Shown one piece after another: positions 32,930-44,846 of a stretch of DNA of 64,000 nt. The translations under genes were made by a program, and so were the position numbers. A model generated the notes under the pieces. It was not told where the DNA came from, searched no databases, and worked only from the letters and a program-made list of their open reading frames with translations. Positions within the stretch are counted from its first letter, which is position 1. Every line of letters begins with the position of its first letter. This DNA is from Abelmoschus esculentus (lineage: Eukaryota > Streptophyta > Magnoliopsida > Malvales > Malvaceae): assembly GCA_035048815.1 (NCBI GenBank), contig JAUCBN010000049.1, positions 4,719,501 through 4,783,500 of the forward strand, in the 5' to 3' direction.

Positions 32930-34070
32930 CATAATGGTTATCTTTTCAAAGAAAATAGGATATGCATTCCACAACGTTTAATGCGTGATATTTTGATCCG
33001 TGAAGCACATGAGGATGGATTGATGGGTTACTTTGGAGTCACAAAGTCATTACAGACATTAAAGGAGCATCTATTTTTACCTAATATGAGCATATATGTT
33101 GAAAGGTATCGTGAACGTTGTGTTACATGTAAGAAAGCGAAATCGAATGTTTCACCACATGGTATGTACTTACCTTTAACTATTCCTGATTCCACTTGGA
33201 CTGATATTTTGGTGGATTTTGTTTTAGGATTGCCTAGAACTAGGACAAGTAGAGATAAGATATATGTTATGGATGATAGGTTCTCGAAAATGGAACGTTT
33301 TATTGTTTTTCATAAGACTGATGATGTGAATGTGGCTAACTTGTTCTTTAGAGATGTTGTTCGATTGCATGGTATTCCTAGGTTGATTGTTTCTGAAAGG
33401 GATGTGAAGTTTTTGAGTCGCTTCTGGAGGACTCTTTGGAGCAAACTAGATACAAAACTTATGTTTTCTACTACTTGTCATCCCAAAATGATGAAAAAAT
33501 TGAGGTTATTAACAAGGTTTTATCTACATTACTTCATTCCATCATTAAAAGTAATATTAAGACTTGGGAAGATTGCTTTCCAAATGTTAAATTTTCTTAT
33601 AATCATGCTTTGCATTTTGCTACTAAGATATCACCGTTTGAGGTTTTTTATGGTTTTAATCCTATTACTCCTCTAGATATGTTTTCTTTGCCACAGGAAC
33701 AGGTGATGAACAGGGATGGTAAAGCGAAAGCATAATATGTGAAGAAATTGCATCATTAGGTTAAGGAGAACCTAGAACGAAGGACTCAAAAATATGAAAA
33801 ACAAGCAAACAAAGGAAGAAAGTGAGTCACCTTTGATATTTTTGATTGGATTTGTGTTCATTTCCGAAAGGAACGTTTTCCTGCCCAACAACGATCAAAG
33901 TTGTTACCAAAAGGAGACGATCCTTTTTAGGTTTTGGAGAAAGTGAATAACAACGCCTATAAGATAGAATTATCGTTAGAATACAATGTGAGTGTTACAT
34001 TTATTGTGTCTGATTTAACTTCTTATGATGGATTCTGCAGATTTGAGGACAAATCCTTTTCAAGAAGGAA
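32930..34070 (+). pseudogene. pol: Element C integrase
   Basis: The open stretch 32981-33676 begins with the zinc module (REAHEDGLMGYFGVTKSL ... RCVTCKKAKSNV). The core follows with D in ILVDFVLGLPRT; the second catalytic position reads VSERD where aspartate is usual, so E replaces D. A frame change near 33490 moves the rest to 33436-33735, with WEDCFPNVKFSYNHALHFATK and SPFEVFYGFNPITPLD. The C-terminal part (33870-34060) reads ERFPAQQRSKLLPKGDDPF and NAYKIELSLEYNVSVTF. No chromodomain is visible. Confidence 0.85.
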
Positions 34071-34073
34071 GGA
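34061..34073 (+). promoter_or_regulatory. Element C polypurine tract
   Basis: CAAGAAGGAAGGA directly precedes the 3' LTR start TGATGTGAG and is purine-rich as expected. Confidence 0.7.
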
Positions 34074-35172
34074 TGATGTGAGTAGATCTATGCAAGCATA
34101 GCAACATGATCCAGAGGTCTTACCATTAAGACTTCTTACTCGTTCTAAGGTAAAGAAATTCAGGGAATTCTTTTCCTTGTGCTACAATTCCAGAATCATT
34201 TGAACATGATAATGCCTTAGAACATAGGCTTTAAAATGTGTTGCATGTTGATATTTTACATTTTTAGTTTATATTACTTATTAGGTATGTTTATGTATGT
34301 ATATATTATGCTAAGTATGTTTTATGGATTGGATTGATAATATTTATATTGTTTCTAACTTGTTTTTGAATTAATGTGTGTTAATGAATAAAATTGCAGG
34401 TGTTTATAACTTGTATTTGTGTTTCCATTAAGTTTACAATACTTTTAAGGATAAAATTGAGTGGTTTTGTTTTAAAACTCAAACATTAAACACATGCTAA
34501 ATGTGTTTTTTATGCCTAAGGGAATTATTTTTGTTTTGAAATTCATTTTAATTTCATCCACACAAGTAATTTCGTCTAGGCGCTCATTTTCCTATATAAT
34601 TGTACTTAAAACAATGTAAAAAGGTTAGAATTTTGAATGAAAATTATACTTGTGAGAATTTTCTCTCATTTCTGTTCTTTTTAGAGCTATCTTTTGGTAT
34701 TTCAAATTCGTTTGTTGTGTCAAACTTATTTGATACTTAAGGTTCTTAGATTGCTATCTAGAGGTTCCAAGTCCTTTGAATGTTAAACGTATTCGATTCG
34801 GGTTTGCACACGTTATTGTGTAGGTTCTTTCGGTTTCTTCGTTTTTTAAGTTTCTAGAATTTCTCCAACAATTTTTTGCTATTATTGAGCACTCAAGGCT
34901 GTCATGGATAAAATTTGAAGCATTAATCTTCTTCCTTAGTCAAATCTATCCAGAAATTCCAACAACTTCTATTCTTGTCTCTTTTAGTTTCTTTCTTTCT
35001 TTCTTTCTTTCTTATTTTCGAGTATTTTAAGCCTTAAAACAAAATTTTGTTATTGCTTTTATTGTAGGGAAGTGCTCTCCACAGTCCTAGATCCCTAAAC
35101 CCTCACAAATCTTTTCACCGAGCAATGCCCTTATATCATTTTGTAAAGATTTACTCAACGGACATAGATGAA
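34074..35172 (+). repeat. Element C 3' LTR
   Basis: About 1.1 kb, matching 141-977 and 20021-20598. It includes a TTTC microsatellite at 34988-35013. The right end is placed where similarity to the 5' LTR stops, near GATGAAG at 35172. Confidence 0.8.
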
Positions 35173-35599
35173 GAACTTTGAAGAATGAAGACAATTTGAT
35201 TTATGATTACTCACTTTGATTTGGATTATGATGTTTTTATTTGAATTATGTTTTTTGTTGAATTAGTAATACTTGAACGTTATATTGTCTGGATCATCTT
35301 AGATTTCTCTTCCTATTTTGTTTTATGTTTAAAGGTAAAACTACCATTCTATGTATATTTTATATATGTAGATTGTTTTTAATGGAATTAATACTACCTA
35401 TTGTGTTGTTTAAAATTAAAACATTATATAAAATTTAGGTTAATTTTAATACTGAACGAATTAAATGAATTTTTTTGGTTTGATTAAAATTTTCGATTTT
35501 TTTTGGTTTGGTTAACGATTAATACCAAAAAAATTCTTTTAATGAAATTATGGTTCTTAGGTTCGGTCAGTTAACCAAATCGACCGATTGAAAACCCTT
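35173..35599. other. AT-rich spacer between C and F
   Basis: No gene, terminal repeat or clear motif. The stretch around 35460-35590 is rich in GGTTTGGTT and AACCGAA-type words. Confidence 0.4.
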
Positions 35600-35876
35600 A
35601 TACACAAACTATAAACTATGATTCAAGTGAATCTTAACTATGCACATGCTAGATGATATATAACAATATGGTATGAAGCAGTTAAAGGTGGTGATATCAC
35701 CCTCTCTTCATTGTGCTAAAAAACAACCATGTTCATATTTTTTCCCCTTATTTAGAAAATAACCAAAACACCCTTAGCCTAAACCAACCTAGCCCAAACA
35801 AGATTTCCAAGGACCAAACATGAGGCCCATACCTCGGCTTAACCCGAAATTGATTTCTAAAACTCGGGTCATGATA
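35600..35876 (-). repeat. Element F 3' LTR remnant
   Basis: The first 75 bp match the middle of the LTR of B and the rest matches its last 225 bp, ending ACTCGGGTCATGATA. About 1.5 kb between these is missing. A purine tract on the minus strand (35877-35895) follows, as in B. Confidence 0.75.
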
Positions 35877-37373
35877 ACTTTCCCTTCCTTAAAGAAAACT
35901 TCACCCTTCAAATTTTTTGGGGAAGCAAGTGCAGATAAAGCTTCCTTATGTTGGATTCTACCTTCCAAGTAGCCTTTTTGATTCATTGATTCCTCCAAAG
36001 CATATTTACAAGATCTATAAACTTATTTCACAACTCTTTGATTCCCTTTTCGAATACTCTTTACTAGTTTCAAACACATTGTGGATGTGTGTCAAGTCTA
36101 GAGGTAGAGCTAGCCGACAAGTCACTAATCCAAACTCTTTCAAGTACCTTAAATGACCCAATAAACCTTGGAATCAACTTTCCTTTTCTCCTAAAATGAA
36201 ATATCCATTTCCACTGTGACACCTTAAAAAAGACTTTCTCGTCAACCTCTTACTCAATGTGCTTCCGCCTCTTATCCGCATAATCCTTTTGATAATAAAA
36301 AAAATTCTTAAAACCTTTCTTTGATGATCGAAACCTTCTTTCTTATTTGTCTAACTAGATCGGATCCTACGATATTTCTCTCATTGAGCTCGTTCCAACA
36401 CAAATGTGTTCCACACTTGTACCCATAAAAGCCTCAAACGTTGCAATTATGATAGTTGACTAGTAGTTGTTGTTGTAGGCAAACTCAACCGACGATAACT
36501 GATCTTCTCAACTATCTTCAAAGTCTACAAACACAACACCGAAGCATATCCTTAAAAATCTGAATGACACGTTCAAATTGAACATCGATTTATGGTTGCA
36601 AAGCTATACTATACTAAAGTGCAACTTAGTGTTCAAGAAAATGTGGATCTTTTTCCAAAGCCTTTTAGTGAACCGTAGATCACTATTCAATATGTCGAGG
36701 ATGGAAATCCATGCAATCTCATGATCTTCTTGATATACAGCTAAGCTAACCTTTCCAAACTAAAATTTATACGCATAGGAAGAGGTGAGACGACTTGTCA
36801 AACGATCAACTATAAACCATGTAACATCATGTTTTGTTTGTTTCAAAGTTAAATCCGTAACAAAGACCATGGTGACCCGATCCCAGTTTCATTGTGGAAT
36901 CTAGATATGCTAAAGCAATCTGGAAAAAAAAAACTTATGTTACACCTTCACTTGTTGACATGCCAAACACCTTATTACAAACTTCGAGACGTCTCTTTTA
37001 ATTCAGGGACACCAATAGAATTATCTAAGATCTTGGTACATCTTGTTGCTTCTCGGATATATGGTATAGGGGCTATGATGTGCCTACCTTAAGATATGGT
37101 CAATTAAATCCTCTAAAGCGGGAACAAACAAATATGCTTTAAATTACTACTCACTTTCTCATACTTCAAAGTCCAAAAGATCACCTCTCTGAACTACCTT
37201 TATCTTTCCTAACAATTCATCAACTAACACTTGATTCCTCTTTACCTCTCGTACCAACGTGGCTTAAAATCGAAGCTTCGCTAAAAGCCTACCATCATTC
37301 GGTATCCTCAAACAAGAAAATATAGCCCTTAAGTCCGACATGGACGTCCAAATCAAAGTATCAACCACTATAT
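35877..37373 (-). pseudogene. pol: Element F integrase and chromodomain remnant
   Basis: The nucleotide sequence follows 6455-8040 of element B throughout, for example GATCGGATCC and CTCATTGAGCTCG near 36360-36390, and ACCATGGTGACCCGATCCC near 36868. Small indels and stops in all frames abolish coding. Similarity stops at about 37373. Confidence 0.8.
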
Positions 37374-37586
37374 TATAATTGTTGACTTTAATCAAAGTAT
37401 TCAACCATTAAAATTGTAATAAAATGTTAAATATAAAACAAAATTTTTTATATCTAAAATAAGTTAAAACGTCGTTTTGTTAGAAAAATTAAGAAATCAT
37501 TACATTTGAGAAAACTTGAATCAAACACCTCTCAGATGAGAGTTTTATACCAAACCACCAATGACTAATCTAACTTAAAAACTTAT

Positions 37587-37817
37587 TGATTATTCTTATT
37601 ATTTTTGTTTTTTGTAGAATGAAGCTTTTTCAAATTAAGGTTATTAAAGTATACTTACGAATAACTATATTGTAAGAAATACTAAAAGGACTTGTTTTGG
37701 TGGCAATTGAAAGTGATCTTTCATAAGAAATTGAAATTGAAAGTGTTATAAATGATTTTGCTTAAAAACATGCAAAAAAATGATATTTTTAAGTGAAAAT
37801 TTTGATTTCTAGACGTT
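37587..37817 (+). repeat. Direct repeat a, left copy
   Basis: From ATTCTTATTATTTTTG to TTTGATTTCTAGACG this copy matches 40378-40612 with about ten percent divergence by eye. Confidence 0.85.
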
Positions 37818-38689
37818 TATAACTATATTGTTCACCATTGCTATGATAATCACCTTCATCCCTGCACTTGCCATTCCTCTCTTCTTCTTCTTCTTCTTCA
37901 ACCTTGGACAGATATTGGTTTGGTTGTGTTGTATGTTTATTGTCTAGGAGAATTTAAAGGTATGATTTTGCTATTCTTTGTGTTTTTATTTTTAGGTTCT
38001 GTTTTAAAATTCGTTGGACTTACAAAATTTGATTTTGGTTGTTTTTGCTTTGTGCTATATTGGGTATTTTTGTTGTTAACCAAATGGACTTAGTTTGATG
38101 AATTTAATAACAAATTATTTCTAAATTTGAAGATATACTACATTGAACAACATTTAATTATGAGTTTGATGATCTTTTCTATAAAAGTTAAAAATATATT
38201 TTTTTTGTTTCTATGTAATTTAATGATTAATGATTAAATTGATAAAATTATAATTGTTGAGAAATAAAAAGTATTGTATTTTTATGTTTATAATTTTATT
38301 TCCATCACTTAATGGGAAAATAGATGAAATATTTAATAGAGGGACTATTTTAATCTTTTTGAAATGATTTAAATATTCATTTGTCCATTTTAGTAGATGA
38401 ACCAGTGACGAAAATAACTATTATTTATTGGTGCTGTTTAAAAATGTATGTTTAAGGCCAACAACAAATAGTAATCTTAACATCTTCTTGACTTAAATTT
38501 TTTAAAATTTTAAACGATAAACAATATAAAATATCAATAAATTTTATTTTTATATAAAATATATCATTAAATTATAAAATAATGCTACTATATTATAAGA
38601 TCTTATATTTTCCACTTATATCGTTGAATTTTATTTTTACTTTAATCAAAACATTCAACCGTTAAAATTACAATCAAAACATCCAACCG
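37818..38689. other. Unidentified AT-rich DNA
   Basis: No coding or structural element recognised. A CTT microsatellite at 37880-37899 and a stretch at 38638-38680 resembling 37383-37430 are the only repeats noticed. Confidence 0.4.
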
Positions 38690-40377
38690 TTAAATATATA
38701 ATATATATTTAGTCTTTCATAAAGAAAGATAATAATGCGCCAGGTAGGTTTTGAACTTATCCTATAAATCCATTTTTTAAACTATCTCACTACTTTCGAA
38801 TTAATCTTTTATGAATATTTCTCTTTTTCATTTAGGTATTTTAAAAGTCATACTTAATATATATATTCCCTAGAAATAATTCTTCCCTATGTGTGTAATC
38901 ATTGCTTTAGGAGGTTGTCCCCCGAAGATTAACACGTTCGCTCCAAACGATGTACACCCAAGGTTTGGAGTGGACTACGGCGGTGGTGATCGTCTAATCT
39001 AAGAGGAAGAACTCAACCTCTGTGAATAAAACTCTCAAATTTCACAAAGCAAACATAAAGCTTTTCTAACTTATTATTTAAAAATGAGAAATGAAACCTC
39101 TTATTTATAGGTTGAAAGAAGGGGCAAATCTGTTCGAGAATCAAATAAAATCTTATTTATAATTTAAAATTTAAATTTAATATCAGATAATATCAAATCA
39201 AGTCTCTGATAATATCAGATAATATTCATTCAAAATCTCAGATAATCTCAGATAATATCTATTCAAATTAGATTTAATAGATAATATCAAATCAAATCTC
39301 TTATATTTATTAAATCTAATCGGTTACACATTTAAAATTTAAAAGGAATTTTAAATTAGCTGAACCATTCTCATGTCTCTTATAAATAAAGAGTGTACCC
39401 ACATCAATCACCTATCTGCATGTGGGAGGTGGTCGCCCATCCCAAACCAATGTTCAATTTGGTTTCATCTTCCTTTGGAACCATCTTTTACATGTACATA
39501 CTTTCTCTCCCTTAGTCTTCCTATCTCTAGTTTTCTTGTTTCAATGGTCTTTCCTTCACCATTTTCTTGCTTTCTTCGCTCCCCAAATATCACTCCCCAA
39601 ATAGGTCATTCGGTCTGGTATTGATTTTTGTCATTTTGGATTTAATTACCTATGATTTTAGTTGATTCAGATTTAATTTGAGTTTATGGTGATTCGTGAC
39701 ATTTCAGGTCGAGTCAATAAAAGATCAGTTGATTTCAATCGAATTTTCAGACCGTTAGTTTTTTACAGCCCTGTATATTTCTTTATTTCTTTTAATTTCT
39801 TTTATTTGTTTTAAGTTATCTTCTGCTCAAGCCCATTCAGTTTGGTTTATTTTAAATCATGTTAAAATTGATATCGGTCTCAAGTGGGATAAATTAGTTC
39901 GAATCTTAGGTAAATTTTTTTAGGTCTAACTCCAAGTGACGAGATGTAAAGAAACAGAGTCAGAAATGAAATTTAAAGGGATAAAGTATAAATTATTATA
40001 AAAATAAATCTTGAGGACTACTTTTGTCCTTGCAGTCTCAATATATCGATTAAGCCATTATAAGACTATTATAAGAACAAAAATATCATAGGGACAAAAA
40101 TCGATAAATTAGGACTATTATAAGAACAAAAATAGCCCTTAAGAAGTCCACTTTGAACTTGAAATTATCTGTCAATTAAGAAGGCTCAAGTTCTTCTTTA
40201 TTTAAAAAGGCATAAAGTCAAAAATATCATAGAGACAAAATGGAAAAATTAGGACCAATATAAGAACAAAAATAACCCTTAAAAAGTCCACTTTAAACTT
40301 GAAATTATATTTCAATTAACAAACCTCAAGGGCTTCTTTATTTAAAAAATCATAAATTCAAAAATATCATAAGGACT
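38690..40377. repeat. Duplicate of the right end of copia element G and its flank
   Basis: The segment runs parallel to 50228-52470, including interior DNA of G, most of its LTR (to 39403) and about 1 kb beyond the LTR. Relative to that copy it lacks about 310 bp around the LTR start and about 200 bp near 40060. Short open frames near 39373-39624 lie in it and are not genes. Confidence 0.85.
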
Positions 40378-40612
40378 TTATTCTTATTATTTTTGTTTTT
40401 TTAGAATGAAGCTTTTTAAAATTAAGGTCGTTAAAGTATACTTGTGAATAACTATATTGTAAGAAATGCTAGGAGTACTTGTTTTGGTGGCAAACGAAAG
40501 TGATCTTTCATAAGAAATTGATATTGAAAGTGTTATAAATTATTTTGCTTCAAAACATTCTAAAAAATGATATTTTTAAGTGAAATTTTTTATTTCTAGA
40601 TGTTTATGAGTT
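40378..40612 (+). repeat. Direct repeat a, right copy
   Basis: It begins exactly where similarity to 52470 ends and repeats 37587-37817. Confidence 0.85.
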
Positions 40613-41215
40613 AATTTTTTTGTTGTTCAAGAGAATAATCTAATAATATCTTTTCTTTTTTGGATAAATGATATTTTATTATCCAAGAACCATCATACAA
40701 AAAAAAGTATCTACATCAATAAACCCTAAATAAACAACCCCCAAAGAGGTAAAAAAAAGAAAACTAACTAATCCCCCAATTCTTAATTATACAAATATCA
40801 TTGTATCTAATCTTATTGTATCCTGATAATATCTTTTCAAATACGATATTTTTTGAAAAAATATTATATCTCTTACCAATTATAAATTAAGAACCTCATT
40901 TGAATAAATTATACATCACCCTCAAATTTTTTAAACCGCCTTGTTTACGGTCTAAGCATCAAATGTTGATTCTTATTCTAAAACACGTTGTAGGGTCAGC
41001 TAACTGGGAAAACTTAAAGCAATTGTTACATATATCTACACAATAAATTTTATGTAGTAGATACTTTGAATGTTACCTTTTCTGCAAGGGATCATATTTA
41101 TCTTTAAATTATTTTCATATTCAAACAATTATATAAGTTTTTTTTTTCAATCCTCTTGGGGTATCCATTCTGCTTTTATTACATGATAGAAAAGTCTCTC
41201 TTTCACTTCTATTTT
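40613..41215. other. AT-rich DNA before the second half of F
   Basis: No gene or repeat recognised; AT-rich with T runs. Confidence 0.4.
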
Positions 41216-41227
41216 GTTCTTATTTTC

Positions 41228-43107
41228 TGATCCGTTTAGATGTAGCATTTCTCTCCATAGAGATAATGCCTCTTTATCTTCAACACGAAGTTAATTGCGA
41301 CAAGCTCCAGTTCATGAGTAGGTTAGTTCTATTCATGTAGTTTCTGTTACGTCGGAGCATAGGCAAATACCTTTTCCTTATTACATAAGAACACACCCCA
41401 AACCATTCAACTATGCATGACTAAACACAATATAATATTTTCTTGACTAGGGTTGGGTCAAAACTGGTGCCTCGGTGAGGTAAACTTTTAAATGCTCAAA
41501 ACATCATTATATTATATCATTCCAAACAAAAGGAAATCCTTTTTGAAACAACTTGGTCAATGCCACAAGCAAGATTGAGAAACCCTTAAAAAATCGTCGA
41601 TAATATCTCGTAAGTCCAAGTAAACTACGAACTTTCGAGACATTCCTAGGTGGTTTCCACTCTACTATTGCTTAGATATTCTATGAGTCAACACATATAT
41701 CTTCTATTGCTATGATATGAGCCAAAAATGCTACCTCTGAGAGCCAAAACTCGCACCTATTGAACTTGGCATAAAAACATCTATCCCTCCACATCTAAAA
41801 CACTACCCGAAGATGTTCATCATGCTCTTCTTCTGACTCCAAGTATAAAAATATATCATCAATGAAAACCACTACAAAATGATCCAAGTATGGCTGAAAG
41901 ATCTTGTTCATTAGATTCATGAACATTGTCGATGCATTGGTAAGCCCAAAAGGCGTTGCCAAGAACTCGTTGTGTCCATACCATTTCTTAAAAACGGTTT
42001 TTGCACATCCACTTCAACCACCTTGAAATGGTAATAACCATACCTCAAGTCTATCTTTGAAAACACTCGAGCAACTCACAAAAGAGGATAGCAATTCTTT
42101 ATCGTTATCGTGTTAAGATGCCTGTAGTTAATATACATCCTCATTGACCCATCTTTCTTCTTCACAAAAAGACTAGATCACTCCAAGAAGAAACACTCAT
42201 TCAAACAAAAACTTTTTCGAACAATTTTTGGATTCAGTTCTTTAACTCTCCCATTTTGGTTAGTTTCATATACGGTAATGGGTTATGGAAACCAATGTCA
42301 TACCTCACATTACCCTGATACAAAGATCAAGCTCTAAATCCACCGATAAACTTGGTAACTCCTCAACAAACACATTGGTAACTCTTAAACTATTTGGAGA
42401 CTATCCAAAACTAGACCCCAACTCTCGTATTAATCACATGAGCCAAAAAAGCTTCACAACCTTGTTGTATTAAACTTTATACTTTCAAATCTGAAACAAC
42501 ATTAGGAATGCAAGGATTTCTTTCTCCTCTCATCACCAACTTAGATCCATCGACAACTCGAAGCTTTAAACTCTTGGTCCTATAACCCAAGCTAGCGTCA
42601 TGCTCAAAAAGTTAATCCATACCTAGGATAACATCAAACTCTTAAAAAGGTAGAACCATAAGGTCCACAGGAAAGATTGAACCTTACACCTCGATCGGAC
42701 ATATTCGATACACCTTATCCACTATCACATTTAAATTCAAAGGACATGTCACATCTAGACCCAGAGTCCAATAATGCTATTATATATGTAGAAAAACATA
42801 AAGAAAGTAAATGATATCATATCGATGGGCTCGTACTCCTCTTGAGCTCGGATTGCATACTGTCTCTCTGGTGGCCTAGCGATAAACTAAAATGTTTTCC
42901 TACTCTGATGGTTGAAGATCTGACTCACCCCTTCTCTAGAAAAGCCTATGCCCTTATAAGACAAATAAGAATTCTTTGTTGCATAAAATGGAATAGTAGT
43001 GGCAACAACAGGGAAACCTTCAATAAATGATCTTAAGATCCACACTCAAAGCAAGCTCGGTTCGACCCTTAACACTCACCACGATGTCTATGCCCAAATT
43101 GATTACA
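41228..43107 (-). pseudogene. pol: Element F RNase H, reverse transcriptase, protease and knuckle remnants
   Basis: The DNA follows 8155-10130 of element B, including the segment around GATGTTCATCATGCTCTTCTTC (41810) and the polymerase catalytic region near 41850-41890. The last part matches the zinc-knuckle region (CACACTCAAAGCAAGCTCGG, 43042). Similarity to gag ends near 43107 and jumps into mid-LTR, so the capsid region, leader and primer site are gone. Every frame has many stops. Confidence 0.8.
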
Positions 43108-44846
43108 AACTGTAATCGACGAAAAACATCATATGGCAAGCAAAAACCAAAGCATAAATGTAAACAATACAGGAGTGAAACCCATATCACCAGAAACTAG
43201 GAGATCCACCCATGCCCGAAATCTCACATCAGGCTACTAAAAAACTCTTAGAGAGTTAGTATACTTATAATATCACATCGAGTCTTCACTTAGAATCTTA
43301 CATCGATTAGGAATCAGAATCTCACATCAAGCAAAGTAATCATCCGAATCTCACATTAGATGGTCTTTATTATATCACCTGGAATCTAACATTAGATGAT
43401 CTTTGTTGTGTTGCAACACTCACTCATTCGATATTTGGATCACACTATAAAACGACTCAAACTAAACAAACCATGATTCAACAAGGATCCTTAGACCATA
43501 ATATTCAAGCAACCACCAAAAACAAACTATACAAAGCATAAACATCACACCAACATCATAATCACCCATTCCAAGTTTTAATAATCATTTTATAGCTTAA
43601 CCAACCATTAGGAACCATTACCATAAATCATTGAACCCCCAAACTCAAAACATAAAATCTTGGACATGTTGTTATTCCCGTATCTATACGCACCCTATGC
43701 ATATCGATACCTATCTCTACGTATTGATATTCCTATACACGTATCGTTGTCGAGATTTCATTCGATGCATTAGAGCCATCAAGGTGTACCGATACACCTA
43801 CCTAGTATTATGGTACATAGTATCAGTAATCATATATTGAGTATCAATCTTAATCCCGTACTGATACATTCCTTAGTGTACCGATACCAAAACTGGTCAC
43901 TAGAATTTGAATTAGTGCATCCATAACAATATTCCCCATTGTCGTATCAATACCCCTGAGAAGATTCGCTCATGTTGAAAAAGGGGTGAATCGATACTCA
44001 ATCTCGAGTATTAGTATCAGAGCCAAAAAACACAACCTCAAGCTCGAAACTCTTTTATTTTGCCTCAAAATTCAAGCCTATCAATCTAGAAATGTTCTTA
44101 CATGTTATTGGAAGTATTTATGTAAGTTTATAATCAATTTCAACCCAATATAACATCCATATAGCAATTCACCATTGATACATATACAAGCTCTAACCTC
44201 AAACAAATTATCATAAACCAATAAAGCATGCAAATATAGATGATGCAAATTAAACTACATGATTGAAGAGTGTATTAACCTCCAAAAGCAAGTTGATAAC
44301 ACCTCTCACCCAACTCTTTAAGCCTTCCCCTTGCTCCTTTACTACAAGGAAAGATTACTAATGAGTTATTATTTTATTTAGGTGATTTAAGGGAGCTAAA
44401 ATCGAACTCTAATCATCCTAAAGCGTTCTCAAACAATATTCTCGTTCTTCCCTAAAACCTCCATAAAAAACCCAGCCTCCACCACTTTTAACAATTCATA
44501 CCTTAATGTGTAGATTCCCTTGAGCTGAACAAACACTCCTCTATCCTTAAAAAGTGATAAGCAAGATTAAGCTTCAAAATCTAACCTTTGGTGATGGTAA
44601 TTTGGGAGAGAAAATGATTGTAAGAGTGGGAGAAGGGTGAGCTAAAGGTGGTGATATCACCCTCTCTGCATTGTGTAGAAAAAAAAAACAATCCCCTTTT
44701 CCTGTTTTTTTTCCCTTATTTAGAAAATTATCAAAACTTCCTTAAGCCCAAACCAACCTAAGACCAAATAAGATTTTCAAGGCCCAAACAGGAGGCCTAT
44801 AGTTCGGTTTAACCCAAAACCAAATTCTGAAACTCGAGTCGTGCCA
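43108..44846 (-). repeat. Element F 5' LTR remnant
   Basis: It aligns to the LTR of B from about 4740 onward. Decayed versions of the TCTCACATCGAG array (43190-43400) and of the GTATCGATAC cluster (43670-44020) are present. It ends CTCGAGTCGTGCCA at 44846. Confidence 0.8.

Larger units (their letters stand above)
141..35172 (+). mobile_element. Element C: decayed Ty3/gypsy retrotransposon, hosts A, D and E
   Basis: This is the outermost unit of the nest. The 5' LTR is in two pieces (141-977 and 20021-20598) that together match the 3' LTR at 34074-35172. Internally there are gag remnants (21235-22050), protease remnants (22190-22990), reverse transcriptase (31472-32250), RNase H (32250-32830) and integrase (32930-34070), in the gypsy order with integrase last. 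All carry stops and frameshifts. Insertions A (978-20020), D (23069-28961) and E with attached DNA (28994-31471) account for more than half its length. I could not see a chromodomain, so the lineage is left open. Confidence 0.8.
37374..41215. other. Composite insert within pol of F
   Basis: This 3.8-kb block contains direct repeats at 37587-37817 and 40378-40612, a duplicate of the right end of element G plus its flank (38690-40377), and otherwise unidentified AT-rich DNA. A (CTT)n tract lies at 37880-37899. I see no transposase or terminal repeats that would define one mobile element. Confidence 0.6.
35600..44846 (-). mobile_element. Element F: old Tekay-type element, interrupted
   Basis: Both halves align to element B on the minus strand: LTR end and integrase at 35600-37373, then RNase H, reverse transcriptase, protease, knuckle and LTR at 41228-44846. 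The two halves join at matching RNase H positions, with about 100 bp missing. Between them lies unrelated DNA (37374-41215). All frames are destroyed by many stops, so F is much older than B. Confidence 0.85.
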
